The position numbers and the translations under genes were made by a program. Shown in pieces: positions 1 through 11,749 of a DNA stretch of 64,000 nt. Numbering within the stretch: position 1 is the stretch's first letter; each line of letters begins with the position of its first letter. The notes beneath the pieces are model-generated. The model had not been told where the DNA came from. It did no database searches and worked only from the letters and a program-made list of their open reading frames with translations. This stretch comes from Candidatus Binatia bacterium (lineage in GTDB: Bacteria > Desulfobacterota > Binatia > Bin18), in contig OX638322.1 in the NCBI GenBank assembly GCA_951812575.1, forward strand, positions 4,530,501-4,594,500. Direction: 5' to 3'.

Positions 1-17
1 ACCGTGCGACCATACAG

Positions 18-43
18 GAGCCCGCCTCAGTGCGGGCTCTTTT
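18..43 (+). terminator. Intrinsic terminator of a gene left of the window
   Basis: An 8-bp perfect GC-rich stem (GAGCCCGC at 18-25 pairs with GCGGGCTC at 32-39) has a 6-base loop and is followed by TTTT. It faces rightward, so it probably ends a transcription unit that begins outside the window. Confidence 0.75.
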
Positions 44-223
44 GCGCGGGGAGTTCTTCCCTTCCAGGCCTCCCCGCTCCTCCGATGAATCCCGGAGGGA
101 GCCACGCTAAGAGTGATATCTCTCACAGTGCGAGTCCCTGCCTCCGCTTTTGCGTCACTCCCATAAGTATGCTACATCTGTCAGCGCGTTTTGCATCCAG
201 AGGGGTCAGGGAGGTCATGGACT

Positions 224-2804
<2,581 letters not shown>

Positions 2805-2829
2805 AACACCTTAGGATCGATGTCGAATC

Positions 2830-2858
2830 ATGCTACGCCGCCCGTCCCAGGCTGTCAA
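2830..2858 (-). promoter_or_regulatory. Predicted sigma-70 promoter for thiC
   Basis: On the minus strand TTGACA (2853-2858) is followed after exactly 17 bp by TAGCAT (2830-2835). The riboswitch begins about 26 nt downstream of the -10 box, as expected for a leader. The -35 is perfect and the -10 matches TATAAT at 4 of 6 positions. Confidence 0.6.
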
Positions 2859-2890
2859 CGCAGGCAAACCGAGCAACGCGGGTTCGGCAG

Positions 2891-3637
2891 CTACCCCGGC
2901 AAGTACTCTCCACCGTTGACATGGATAGTTTGGCCAGTGATAAAGGCTGCCTCGTCGGAGAAGAGGAAGGCAACCGTCGCCGCTATTTCTTCGGGCCGAC
3001 CAGTACGACCAACCGGAATATTCTTTCGCATCTTCTCCCAGGTTTCATCGGGGAAAACGCCCTTCAGCCCTTCATGCCAGATAAGCCCTGGGGCCAGCAC
3101 ATTGACGGTTACCCCATGGGGTGCCAGATCACGTGCGGTCGAGCGTGTGTAGCCGGTAATGCCAGCCTTCGCGGCGGCATACGGCGCTTCCGCTTCGCCC
3201 GGATGATAGGCGTACAAAGAAGCCAGATTCACGATGCGTCCAAAGCCCTGCTCCTTCATGGCGGCACTAAACGCGCGCGTCATATAAAACGTGCCGTGCA
3301 GGTTGACCCGGAGCACAATTTCCCAGACCCGCGACTCGAGCTCCCAGACCGCGCCGGCGCCATTCACGCCGGCATTATTCGCCAAATACGCAATATGGAC
3401 GCCCTGGTCCTTCAGCATCCGCGCCAACTCGTTCACCTGGTCTTCCTTGGTGACATCGAGAGGGTAGAAGGCCACGCGCTCACGCTGTTCGGTCGGAATA
3501 TGCTCAAACCACTCGTCAGCCCGCTCAGCACGGCGGTCGCAGGCCACCACGGCATATCCGTCGGCCAGGAGTCGCCGCACCATACCACTCCCCAGGCCAC
3601 CCAGCGCTCCGGTCACTAACGCATGTCCATGTGCCAC
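2891..3637 (-). CDS. Short-chain dehydrogenase/reductase (SDR)
   Basis: A classical NAD(P)-dependent SDR of 248 residues. Visible motifs are the Rossmann glycine loop TGALGGLG, NNAG, a serine-containing strand NLASLYAY and the catalytic YAAAK, with the C-terminal GQTIHVNGGEY. The substrate cannot be inferred. I chose GTG 3637 because GGGAGGAG lies just upstream; a second in-frame GTG at 3664 overlaps the preceding stop as GTGA and remains possible. It follows the FemAB/GNAT-like gene on the same strand and is probably co-transcribed with it. thiC downstream has its own promoter. Confidence 0.9.
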   Translation of the reverse strand: MAHGHALVTGALGGLGSGMVRRLLADGYAVVACDRRAERADEWFEHIPTEQRERVAFYPLDVTKEDQVNELARMLKDQGVHIAYLANNAGVNGAGAVWELESRVWEIVLRVNLHGTFYMTRAFSAAMKEQGFGRIVNLASLYAYHPGEAEAPYAAAKAGITGYTRSTARDLAPHGVTVNVLAPGLIWHEGLKGVFPDETWEKMRKNIPVGRTGRPEEIAATVAFLFSDEAAFITGQTIHVNGGEYLPG

Positions 3638-3660
3638 GCCTGCTCCTCCCTCAGGTCTCT

Positions 3661-4872
3661 TCACTCTTGTTCTGTTTTATCCGATCGCTCCAGGTCCAGG
3701 CTGCCATACACAAACGTTTTTTCTGACGGAGTATGCTTGAGCTGGCTCTCTTCCCACATCCAGTCTATGGATTGATCGGTGTGGTCCCGCTCGCGGACCA
3801 GGTAGTCACTGACCGCTTCGTGGAGACGCGAATCGGCCAAATAGTGCATACTCACCGTCGGCTGGGGATCGAAGCCGCGCAAACGCTTGAAGTCCCCCCC
3901 CGCGCCGGGTTCAAACCGAATGAAGCCATTTTCAATGCAGTGCCGAATGGCGGCATAATAACTCACGTTGAAATGCATATGCCGCTGCTCGCGTAACACC
4001 CCCCAATAGCGGCCATAAAACACCCCGCCCTTTTGGACATTAAAGGTCCCGGCGATGATCTCACCGTGCTGCCGGGCAATCACAAAACACAGGTTGCGCT
4101 TAAAGCGTTGAGCCAGCAGGTCAAAGAACTCGGGCAGGAGGTATTGGCGCCCCCAGTACAGATTGTTCACCGTGGATTGGTACAGATTAAACATGACCGG
4201 AAACATCTCATCCGGGATAGCCTCGCCACTCAGCACCTCGATCTCTATGCCGCGCTTGTCCATCTCACGGATTTCACGCTTAATCTGGTTGCGCCGTTTA
4301 CTGCGGAAGTGGGCCAGATAGTCATCAAAGGTCTGGTAGGCATGATTCAGCCATTGATACTGAATACCCAGGCGTTTGAGATAGCCAATCTGAGACAGGG
4401 CTGCGGCTTCGTCCGGCAAGCAAAAATTGACATGCACCGAGGACAGATTGTTGCGTTTACACACCTCACGCAGGGTTCTGCCCAGGATATGAATTAAACT
4501 CGTCCGGTCGGAACCCTCCGCGGTCAGAAGCCGCACACCCGTTGCCGGCGAGAATGGGGACGCCACTAAAATTTTGGGATAATAATTGATCCCGGCGCGG
4601 TGGGCAGCATCAGCCCAGGCGTGGTCAAAGACAAACTCGCCCATACTGTGCCCCTTGAGATACATCGGACAGGCCGCAATCAGGCGCTCGCCGTCATAGA
4701 CCGCCACATGCTGGGGCTGCCAACCGGATTTGGCTCGGACGCAGTTCGACTCTTCCAGACACGCCAGCCAGTCCCATTCGAGGAACGGCGAGCCCCGCCC
4801 GAGCAGGCCATCCCACTCCTCCCGTCCCACGTCCTGCATGCTGTTGAGTATTTTGACTTTCAGCTCGGCCAT
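3661..4872 (-). CDS. FemAB/GNAT-like acyltransferase (COG3146 type)
   Basis: A 403-residue protein resembling the GNAT-fold peptidogalycan-type family (COG3146). Suggestive stretches are SPFLEWDWLACLEES near the N-terminus, YPKILVASPFSPATG, FRSKRRNQIKREIREM, and the C-terminal GRYWGV followed by FEPGAGGDFKRLRGF. Members are predicted to add an aminoacyl or acyl group to a cell-wall or lipid acceptor, but few are characterised. I start at ATG 4872 (MAELKVKIL) rather than the longer frame at 4902. It is immediately upstream of the SDR on the same strand. Confidence 0.85.
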   Translation of the reverse strand: MAELKVKILNSMQDVGREEWDGLLGRGSPFLEWDWLACLEESNCVRAKSGWQPQHVAVYDGERLIAACPMYLKGHSMGEFVFDHAWADAAHRAGINYYPKILVASPFSPATGVRLLTAEGSDRTSLIHILGRTLREVCKRNNLSSVHVNFCLPDEAAALSQIGYLKRLGIQYQWLNHAYQTFDDYLAHFRSKRRNQIKREIREMDKRGIEIEVLSGEAIPDEMFPVMFNLYQSTVNNLYWGRQYLLPEFFDLLAQRFKRNLCFVIARQHGEIIAGTFNVQKGGVFYGRYWGVLREQRHMHFNVSYYAAIRHCIENGFIRFEPGAGGDFKRLRGFDPQPTVSMHYLADSRLHEAVSDYLVRERDHTDQSIDWMWEESQLKHTPSEKTFVYGSLDLERSDKTEQE

Positions 4873-4981
4873 AATGAATCGATGCTTCTGCGCGCTTCGC
4901 AATACGTCTCAAGTCGGGACACTATAACGGAGAACACCGAGATCAACACCCCTGCCTCTTAGCGCGAAACATGGGGCATTT

Positions 4982-4995
4982 GTAGGGGCATGCCC
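4982..4995. repeat. GTAGGGGC-type dispersed repeat (short copy)
   Basis: GTAGGGGCATGCCC contains the 10-bp palindrome GGGCATGCCC. The same GTAGGGGC start recurs in hairpins at 16586-16611, 18139-18163 and 35683-35708. This copy lies between the divergent ends of the GNAT-like and DHH genes. Confidence 0.45.
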
Positions 4996-5034
4996 GGTGG
5001 GGCGCGGCGGGACCGGATTCCCGGTCCTCAGCAA

Positions 5035-5901
5035 TCAATCGGCTTCAACCAACAACGGTGGCCGCACGGTTTGAAAGCCGGCGGCATTCCGATGTCCGCC
5101 TCCGCCGTAGCGCTTGGCGACCGCACTGACATCGAAGTCGCCCGTCGAGCGGAGACTCCACTCCCGACGATCCTCGGCAGTATCCCGATAGCTGGCACTG
5201 AACGCCGCCGAGGGAAACATCTCGCACAAGCGGTTCCCCAGATCGGAGGTATTTCCGGTGGCATTGACGACGGGAATCCGGTAGCCACCCAGCTCCATCC
5301 ACATCACTGCGGCCAGCAGTTCCTCTATGTCGTGGGCTTGTTTACGCAGAATCGCCTCGCCGTCCGCAAGGAGCTGCGGCAGGGCATCTGCCGCGGCTAG
5401 TTTGTCCGCCCAGAGGGTAAAATCGTACGGATAGCTTCGAATGGCCGCATTGATCGCCCGACTGCCCGGCAAGGCGTGCTGCCAGAGGTCCCGGTCTTTA
5501 ATATAGCGCAGGAGTTCCGGGCAATCCGTCTCGGGATGAAAATACTGCCACGCCAGGGTTGCTCCCGACTCATCCATATCAAAAAGCGCAAACAGACCCG
5601 GTGGTGCCTGGTCAGGCGCAAATCGCGGCGGTTGCTCCCGGATATCCGCAAGCGCGGCCTGGGCTGATTTATGATGATCCAGGACGGTGATATGCGTCAC
5701 GCTCTGCCTCAGTTGCCCGAGCTGTTCTGCCGGATAGGCAAAATCAACCATGAAGAGGCGCGCACAGTCCGGGAGGGGCGGTGGCGGCACACCGTGACGA
5801 ACCGGCACATAGGTCGCCGTCTCGCCCAGTCGCTTCCAGGCTGCCCAGGCGGCTCCAAAGCCGTCCGGACAATGGGCGTGGTAGAGAACATAGTCGCGCA
5901 T
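5035..5901 (-). CDS. DHH-family phosphoesterase
   Basis: A 288-residue DHH/DHHA1 protein. The N-terminus has HAHCPDGFGAAWAA, then MVDFAYP, then the family signature VLDHHKSA, and DMDESGATLAW. The C-terminal DHHA1 part has the glycine-rich GGGGHRNAAG. DHH enzymes are Mn-dependent phosphoesterases acting on short oligonucleotides, cyclic dinucleotides or pAp; this branch is not assigned a substrate. I chose ATG 5901 because GGGAGGAG (5905-5912) is placed correctly for it, whereas the longer frames to 5919 or 6042 are not supported by such a site. It appears monocistronic. Confidence 0.87.
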   Translation of the reverse strand: MRDYVLYHAHCPDGFGAAWAAWKRLGETATYVPVRHGVPPPPLPDCARLFMVDFAYPAEQLGQLRQSVTHITVLDHHKSAQAALADIREQPPRFAPDQAPPGLFALFDMDESGATLAWQYFHPETDCPELLRYIKDRDLWQHALPGSRAINAAIRSYPYDFTLWADKLAAADALPQLLADGEAILRKQAHDIEELLAAVMWMELGGYRIPVVNATGNTSDLGNRLCEMFPSAAFSASYRDTAEDRREWSLRSTGDFDVSAVAKRYGGGGHRNAAGFQTVRPPLLVEAD

Positions 5902-6119
5902 CAACTCCTCCCGCTTCATCAAGATATTGTCCAAGTGTCCGGGTAGTATAGCAGGTCGGGCAACCGGCAGACATCCAGGCCCGAAGCCGGCTCTTTTTGA
6001 TACCGGCCTCGCCTCAGCCCCTAAGGGTATTTCTCTGGCCAATGCAAACAGATATGTAGGACGCCTGTGTCAGGACCCGAAACCCACGCATTACGATACG
6101 CCAGAAGATTGAAACCCTT

Positions 6120-8171
6120 ATGCAGCCTGGATCCGTCGTTGTTTATCGTGAACGTGGGCAGCTTGCGCTCGGCGTTGTTCAAAAAATCGGCACCTCAGGA
6201 AAAGGCAGTCTGGAACTCCTCGGGGAAAGTGACAAAAAACTGTCCGTATCGAGGGAGCGTATATTTTTCGATTGTCGAGCGACGTTTCCACTCGACCAGT
6301 CCTCCACAGACCGCAAAAGACATCTCGCCGAGCTGCGCGATACCATACGGCACCATGCCCAGACGATAGAGCTCAAAGAGCTGTGGGAACTGTTGGAAGC
6401 GGACCATAGCGCAGTCTTCACCTGGCAAGAACTGGCCGGATTTATCGTTTCCGGTGATGAGCCGTTCGCCATTGCCGGCGTCCTTGAGGCACTCTGGAAC
6501 CAGTCTCTGTATTTTAAGGAGAAACAGGCCGGCTCTTTTTCTCCGCGAGACCCACACAGTGTGGAGGAGCGCCTGCTTCAGCAGCAACGAGAGCACGAAA
6601 AAGCCCAGGAGCAGCAGGCCTTCCTCACCTGGATGGAAGCGCAACTACAAGGCCGACCCGCAGACCAACCACCCCCAGGCCATACACAATTTCTGGCATT
6701 GATTCAGGGTTTGGCTCTGTATGGCGAGGGATATGACAAACGCCCGCAAGCTCTGCAACTCTTGAATGCCATCGGCTTTCAGGGCAAGGGACAGCCCTGG
6801 GACGCCGCGTTTCAGTTACTCGTCCACATCGGTATCTGGCAGCCGGACGAAGAACTCTGCCTGCTGCGCTATCACATTCCGACGTATTTTTCCGAGGAAG
6901 CCCTCCAAGCGGCGAACGATCTCCCAGTCTTTTCGGCAGACACGGCGGACAGCGGCGAGCAGGGCACTCTGGAAGACCTGACGGCTTTGGAAACGTTTAC
7001 GATTGATGATGCCGATACGAACGAGATCGACGACGCGCTCAGCCTGACCGAACGCGATGGGAAGCTCCTCATCGGCATCCATATTGCCGACGCTGGTGCC
7101 TATGCCCCGCCGCGGAGCATCCTCGACAAATCCGCCCTGGCGCGTGGCACGACCATTTATCTGCCGAGCGGCAAATTTCCCATGCTGCCACCGGTCATCA
7201 GCGAAGAGAAGGCCAGTCTTATTGCGCAAGCGGAGAGACGCGCGCTCAGCTTTTTTGTCCAGATTGATGAGATCGGCCACCTCCAGCCCGAACGCATCAC
7301 CCGCAGTATCGTTCGGGTGTCTCATCGCCTGTCCTATGCCGAAGCGGACGCGGCCTTAGTCGAAGGCAGCACGGCCTCCTATGGCTCGACCCTGCGGCAA
7401 CTCGCCCAACTCGCCCAGAAACGGAAAGAGCAACGTATCGCCCAGGGAGCCGTTGTGATCGACGGAGACGAAGTCAAGGTCAAGGTGAGCAACGGAACGG
7501 TCTCAACGACCCTGCTCGACTATAACTCACCGTCCCGTGGCCTGGTGAGTGAATGCATGATCATGGCCAACGAAACAGCCGCCCGCTATTGCCACGCCAA
7601 CCACCTCCCCGCCCTCTATATCGGCCAGCCACCGCCGGATGACACCATTCCGGACCGCTCCGATTTCCCCACCCGGCAAACCTATGTCCATGCGGCCAGA
7701 CGCCTGATGTCCCCATCTCAGCTCGGCACCCTGCCAGAGGCACATACCGCCCTGGGGCTGCCATTATATACCCAGGCGACCTCCCCGCTCCGGCGTTATA
7801 CCGACCTTCAGATGCATCACCAGATCAAGCACCACCTTGTACATGGCAGCGCCCTGTTTCAGGAGAGCCAGCTTCAGGTCGTGGCGGCCAGTACCCAGGC
7901 TGCTATTGGAGATGCCCGACGTTGCGAGCGCGAGAGCACACGCTTCTGGTTACTGCGTTTGCTTGAGGGACAGCAAGGGGCGGTCGTCAGTGGCCAGGTC
8001 GTGCGTACCCAGAACCGCCGGCTCTTTGTCGAGTTGGACGAGACGCTTCTGTTCGTTCCCATGAACAATGCGCCACCGCTACCCCTCGGCACTCCGGTCC
8101 AAGTCAGCATCAACCACGTCAATGCCAGACGCGACATACTGAGCGTGAAGTTAATTGACAGCAGGGGTTAG
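6120..8171 (+). CDS. RNB-domain exoribonuclease (RNase II/R family)
   Basis: A 683-residue 3'-to-5' exoribonuclease. The catalytic RNB domain begins near residue 290 with FTIDDADTNEIDDALSL, whose aspartates bind Mg2+, followed by IGIHIADAGAY and later YTQATSPLRRYTDLQMHHQI. The last 60 residues (SGQVVRTQNRRLFVELDE) look like an S1-type RNA-binding barrel. The N-terminal 280 residues lack the usual cold-shock signature, and the total is shorter than Escherichia coli RNase R. It is expected to degrade cytoplasmic RNA. ATG 6120 opens a compact frame; no partner gene is adjacent. Confidence 0.92.
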   Translation: MQPGSVVVYRERGQLALGVVQKIGTSGKGSLELLGESDKKLSVSRERIFFDCRATFPLDQSSTDRKRHLAELRDTIRHHAQTIELKELWELLEADHSAVFTWQELAGFIVSGDEPFAIAGVLEALWNQSLYFKEKQAGSFSPRDPHSVEERLLQQQREHEKAQEQQAFLTWMEAQLQGRPADQPPPGHTQFLALIQGLALYGEGYDKRPQALQLLNAIGFQGKGQPWDAAFQLLVHIGIWQPDEELCLLRYHIPTYFSEEALQAANDLPVFSADTADSGEQGTLEDLTALETFTIDDADTNEIDDALSLTERDGKLLIGIHIADAGAYAPPRSILDKSALARGTTIYLPSGKFPMLPPVISEEKASLIAQAERRALSFFVQIDEIGHLQPERITRSIVRVSHRLSYAEADAALVEGSTASYGSTLRQLAQLAQKRKEQRIAQGAVVIDGDEVKVKVSNGTVSTTLLDYNSPSRGLVSECMIMANETAARYCHANHLPALYIGQPPPDDTIPDRSDFPTRQTYVHAARRLMSPSQLGTLPEAHTALGLPLYTQATSPLRRYTDLQMHHQIKHHLVHGSALFQESQLQVVAASTQAAIGDARRCERESTRFWLLRLLEGQQGAVVSGQVVRTQNRRLFVELDETLLFVPMNNAPPLPLGTPVQVSINHVNARRDILSVKLIDSRG

Positions 8172-8265
8172 CTCCCGGTTTATGAGCGGTGTCTCTCATA
8201 ATGGCCAATATTGTCGCTTGCATCAGGGGAAGTTCAGACGTACAGTAGGCTGTACAGGAGGAGGT

Positions 8266-8592
8266 ATGCGAGTAAAGAGATTAGTGAGCCTGGTCGAGGC
8301 ACGATCCTCTCTCAGCCGCCTTGCGCGCGAGGTCGCTCAAAGTGGGGAGGCCATTGCCATAACCCAAAGATCAAAGCTTGCGGCAGTCCTCGTTGGGGCC
8401 AGTCGCTATGAGGCGGATATGGCAGAACTTGAACAATACCGTCGCCGGCAGCGCGCCCATCCGACCCCCTCTTTTTCAGGCCTGATGGAAATTGTTGGCG
8501 ACCTCGAAGAGGGTTCCCATCAGCTCACCGAGTCCTATGAAGCGGCACTCAAGCGGAGTGGAGATCAACTCGGCGATGCTCTACGTGACTGA
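8266..8592 (+). CDS. Phd/YefM-type antitoxin
   Basis: A 108-residue antitoxin-like protein. The N-terminal half (RLVSLVEARSSLSRLAREV, then GEAIAITQRSKLAAVLV) matches the Phd/YefM fold that binds DNA and autoregulates the operon. The C-terminal tail would bind the toxin. I chose ATG 8266 because AGGAGGAGGT directly precedes it. It overlaps the downstream PIN gene by 17 bp, the arrangement of a translationally coupled type II toxin-antitoxin pair. Confidence 0.85.
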   Translation: MRVKRLVSLVEARSSLSRLAREVAQSGEAIAITQRSKLAAVLVGASRYEADMAELEQYRRRQRAHPTPSFSGLMEIVGDLEEGSHQLTESYEAALKRSGDQLGDALRD

Positions 8593-8977
8593 TACCCATC
8601 CCCTTGTCTATTTTTCTACGGGAAGAGCCCGCAAACTCGGCCAGCAGGCTCGTCGGGCTTTTCAACAGGCCGAGCGTGGACGCGGGCATATTGTTATTCC
8701 CGTCACTGTTCTGGAAGAAATTTTGCGTCTCAGTGAAATGGGACGGGTTCGGCTCAAACTCCCCTTGAGGGAATTAGTGTCGCAGTATCAACAACAGGGC
8801 AGCCCCTTCTCAGTGCAAGATTATAATGTAGATATTCTGCTTGCCACCGAGCAGTTTCCGGGCGTCCGGGACCCCTTTGATCGCGTGATAGTCGCCACCG
8901 CCCATACCTTGGGCTACCCCCTTATTACCCACGACGGATTTCTCCAGGATCACCAGTTCGTTCAGACCGTGTGGTAA
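8576..8977 (+). CDS. PIN-domain toxin (VapC-like)
   Basis: A 133-residue PIN-domain ribonuclease. The acidic residues expected in the active site are visible: Asp in YVTDTHPLVYF, Glu in VLEEILRL, and Asp in RDPFDRVIVATAHTLG. PIN toxins cut RNA, often tRNA or rRNA. The ATG at 8576 lies inside the 3' end of the antitoxin gene, so translation is probably coupled. With its antitoxin it forms the first of several such loci in the window. Confidence 0.87.
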   Translation: MLYVTDTHPLVYFSTGRARKLGQQARRAFQQAERGRGHIVIPVTVLEEILRLSEMGRVRLKLPLRELVSQYQQQGSPFSVQDYNVDILLATEQFPGVRDPFDRVIVATAHTLGYPLITHDGFLQDHQFVQTVW

Positions 8978-9082
8978 TCTGATAGGGGGAGATGCGAGAA
9001 AAGCCACGTCCCCCGGTTGAGGCAATGTCGATGAGATACCTCTAATGGCGTGGGATCATTATATTTTCTCCGTTAGTCAGTA

Positions 9083-9898
9083 TCACCACATGACCACGCC
9101 ACCGTCAATATTGAGGGACTGGCCGGTGATATACGAGGCTTCAGGCGTACACAGATAGGCCAGGAATTTTCCAATCTCCGTATCGGAACCGGGCCGATTC
9201 AGAGGGATCAACTGCTGGACCGTTTTGTTCCAGGTTTCATCCCGCCCGAGGTCGTCCATACGCGAGGTATCAATTATACCCGGACAGACCGCGTTGACCC
9301 GAATATTATGCGCGGCCAATTCCATGGCCAGAGCTTGGGTAAAGCCCTGAATTCCGAAATTCGACGTACAATAGGCCACCATATTCGGGTTGCCCTTTTT
9401 GCCGGCAATGGACGATATATTCAGGATACTTCCCCCCTGACCTTGCCGGATCATGCTCGGCACCACGGCGCGGCTCATCAAAAAACTGCCGGTGAGCTTG
9501 ATATCGAGAACTTTCCGCCACACGTCTTCGGAGAGTTCGGTCAGCGGCACCCGGTCCGGCCCGCGCGCAAAAGCCGAATTGTTCATCAGGATATCAATCC
9601 GTCCGAACTCCTTGAGCGTGGCATCGACCGTGTCTTGCACCGCCGCACTGTCAGTGACATTGGCCACCAGCGGCACACACCGCCGGCCAGCGGCCCGTAC
9701 CTGTTCGGCCGTACTCTCAACATCCCGCCAGCCTGCGGCTTTTTCGTCTTCCGGATAGTGCTGAGGATCGCGTCCGGTTCCAGTGACAACAAGGTCAGCT
9801 CCCAGTTCAGCCAAGGCCAGGGCCGCGGCCCGGCCGATCCCGCGCAAGCGCCCTGCCCCAGTGATAATTGCGACTTTTCCATCAAGGCTGCCCATCAT
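9083..9898 (-). CDS. SDR-family protein with Asn in place of catalytic Lys
   Basis: A 271-residue SDR-fold protein. The glycine loop is stretched (TGAGRLRGIG), NNAG is replaced by NNSA, and the active site reads YCTSN instead of YxxxK: the codon is AAT, so the usual proton-relay lysine is missing. The serine strand NISSIAGKKG and the C-terminal GQSLNIDGGVVMW are normal. It may be a weak or altered oxidoreductase, or a binding protein. Start ATG 9898 follows GGGAGAG; ATG 9895 is equally possible. It lies downstream of the dienelactone hydrolase on the same strand but behind a terminator. Confidence 0.87.
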   Translation of the reverse strand: MMGSLDGKVAIITGAGRLRGIGRAAALALAELGADLVVTGTGRDPQHYPEDEKAAGWRDVESTAEQVRAAGRRCVPLVANVTDSAAVQDTVDATLKEFGRIDILMNNSAFARGPDRVPLTELSEDVWRKVLDIKLTGSFLMSRAVVPSMIRQGQGGSILNISSIAGKKGNPNMVAYCTSNFGIQGFTQALAMELAAHNIRVNAVCPGIIDTSRMDDLGRDETWNKTVQQLIPLNRPGSDTEIGKFLAYLCTPEASYITGQSLNIDGGVVMW

Positions 9899-9936
9899 TC
9901 TCTCCCTTTTGTCAGACGACTCTCTATTGTCAAAGA

Positions 9937-9967
9937 ACAAGGGCGCACGATTGTGCGCCCTTGTTTC
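9937..9967 (-). terminator. Intrinsic terminator after the dienelactone hydrolase gene
   Basis: A 12-bp perfect stem (9937-9948 with 9953-9964) with a 4-base GATT loop lies between two leftward genes. On the minus strand the stem is followed by a T-rich stretch (GTTCTTTG). The stem is nearly symmetric and could work in both directions. Confidence 0.75.
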
Positions 9968-9994
9968 CCCAAATAGCGACCAACAGGCCGTCCG

Positions 9995-10735
9995 CTACGA
10001 GCCGAGTTCTTCGGCAAACAGAGCTTTCACCCGCGCCCAGGCGTCAGTCGCAGCGGCCTCATTATACGACCCGCGCTGGTCACAGAAAAACCCATGGTCG
10101 GCCTCGGGATAGACCACCACTTCATGCTGAATGCTGTTGGATTCGAGTGCACCTCGAATCGTATCCACATCGGACATGGGGATGTGGGCGTCTTGCCCGC
10201 CGAACAGGCACAGCATGCGGCCTTCAATTTGCCCGGTCCGGCCTACAGTTGACGGCTGGCCACCAAAGCCTTGCTCTCCGGCGATCCCGCCACCATAAAA
10301 GCTGGCCGCGGCGACCACGTCGGTTTCACACGCGGTTAAATAGGTCATATGCCCGCCAACACAAAACCCCATGGCCCCGATTTTATTGCCGATTACAAAA
10401 TTCTTGCGTTTGAGAAAAGAGACGGCCGCCAGCGCATCGGCCGCCATTTCGTCCGCGTTGAGTTGACCCAGGAGTTTAATGCCCGCTTCCATACCCGCTT
10501 CGTCATAGCCGTATTCCACCCCAGGGCCGGTTCGATGAAAAAAGTCCGGCGCCAGCGCGACATAACCTTCTTTAGCCACCCGTTCGGTCACATCCCGAAT
10601 ATGGGAATTGACGCCAAAAATTTCCATAAAGACGAGCACGGCCGGTCGGGGTGTCGAGTCCGCCGGCCGGACCATATAACCGTCCATAGTCTGCGCATTG
10701 ACATTGATATGAATACGCTCAGTCGTAATCTCCAT
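9995..10735 (-). CDS. Dienelactone hydrolase family protein
   Basis: A 246-residue alpha/beta hydrolase of the dienelactone hydrolase family. These enzymes open dienelactones made in chlorocatechol and related aromatic breakdown, though many members have other ester substrates. The catalytic triad can be read: Cys125 in GFCVGGH, Asp182 in GGQDAHIP, His214 in ADHGFF. The nucleophile is cysteine, as in true DLHs. I start at ATG 10735, preceded by AAGGAGGACC. Intracellular, no signal peptide. It is divergent from the alpha/beta hydrolase at 10906, so the 170-bp gap should hold both promoters. Confidence 0.92.
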   Translation of the reverse strand: MEITTERIHINVNAQTMDGYMVRPADSTPRPAVLVFMEIFGVNSHIRDVTERVAKEGYVALAPDFFHRTGPGVEYGYDEAGMEAGIKLLGQLNADEMAADALAAVSFLKRKNFVIGNKIGAMGFCVGGHMTYLTACETDVVAAASFYGGGIAGEQGFGGQPSTVGRTGQIEGRMLCLFGGQDAHIPMSDVDTIRGALESNSIQHEVVVYPEADHGFFCDQRGSYNEAAATDAWARVKALFAEELGS

Positions 10736-10905
10736 CCGGTCCTCCTTCTGGGTGCTCCTATTTTGCTGCGCGACCGGACTCCAGGCAAACACCGGCAGTC
10801 ATGATCGGCCCTCCTCCGTTTTTCTCACATACCCGTACACCCTCGTCAAGGCGTTGGGGGTGTGATACAGCGGGGCCGAGAGAATCACACACGAAGGAGG
10901 GCGCT

Positions 10906-11703
10906 ATGCCGCATGTACATCGAGACGGAGTGAATGTGTATTACGAAAGCTATGGGTCGGGAACACCGATTGTCTTTCTGCATCCGTTTTCGACCAACGG
11001 CTATATCTGGTATTTTCAGACCTTCTCGTTCGCCCGGGATTATCAGTGCATTACGGTCGATCATCGCGGCCACGGGCGTTCGGATAAGCCCGAGTCCGGC
11101 TATGCCATTCCCGAGATGGCCGCGGACGTTGCCGCCATTCTTGATGCAACCGGTAACGAGCAGGCCGTCCTGGTCGGCAATTCGATTGGCGGCATGATTG
11201 CCATGCAGTTCAACCTCGACTTTCCCGACCGCGTCCTGGGCACGGCTATCGTCAGCAGCGGAACCAACCTCGGAGCCGGTATGCCACCCGAGGCTCTGCA
11301 AGCCTTTCAGCAAGACCTCAGCGGCGCGTTCGGTGGCCTGATGGAAGGCGCGGTCGCGGCAAAGACCAAACAGGATAAACCGGAAATTCTGGACCTGATG
11401 AAGGCCAATTTCGCGGTGGATGACAATTTTACCGAGCAGGTCTTTTTTGCCAATGCGACCGACCCGAATGGGGTCTTTCAGTGGAATATTTCGGATCAAC
11501 TCAAGAACATCACCAAGCCGACCATCATCTTTGCCGGTGAAGAGGATCAGGCCACGCCGGTCGAAGCCAACCAATTCCTGGCCGACAATATCCCCAATGC
11601 CCAGATCAAAATTCTGAAAAATATTGGCCATTTTTACCAGTTGGAAAGTCCTGCGGATTTCAACGCAGACCTGGCCCAGTTCCTGAAACAGGTCGTGGCC
11701 TGA
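10906..11703 (+). CDS. Alpha/beta hydrolase
   Basis: A 265-residue alpha/beta-hydrolase-fold enzyme. The nucleophile elbow is GNSIGG (Ser93), the oxyanion region is HPFSTNGYIW, the likely acid is in GEEDQATP, and the catalytic His is in KNIGHFYQLE. The family covers esterases, epoxide hydrolases, haloalkane dehalogenases and C-C bond hydrolases; the substrate is not clear. ATG 10906 is preceded by GAAGGAGGGCG. It is followed 46 bp later by the acyl-CoA ligase on the same strand, suggesting one transcription unit. Confidence 0.88.
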   Translation: MPHVHRDGVNVYYESYGSGTPIVFLHPFSTNGYIWYFQTFSFARDYQCITVDHRGHGRSDKPESGYAIPEMAADVAAILDATGNEQAVLVGNSIGGMIAMQFNLDFPDRVLGTAIVSSGTNLGAGMPPEALQAFQQDLSGAFGGLMEGAVAAKTKQDKPEILDLMKANFAVDDNFTEQVFFANATDPNGVFQWNISDQLKNITKPTIIFAGEEDQATPVEANQFLADNIPNAQIKILKNIGHFYQLESPADFNADLAQFLKQVVA

Positions 11704-11749
11704 CGCGCAGTTTCACGGGGCTCAGTTCTTCGGTAGCGAGCGGTGAAGC

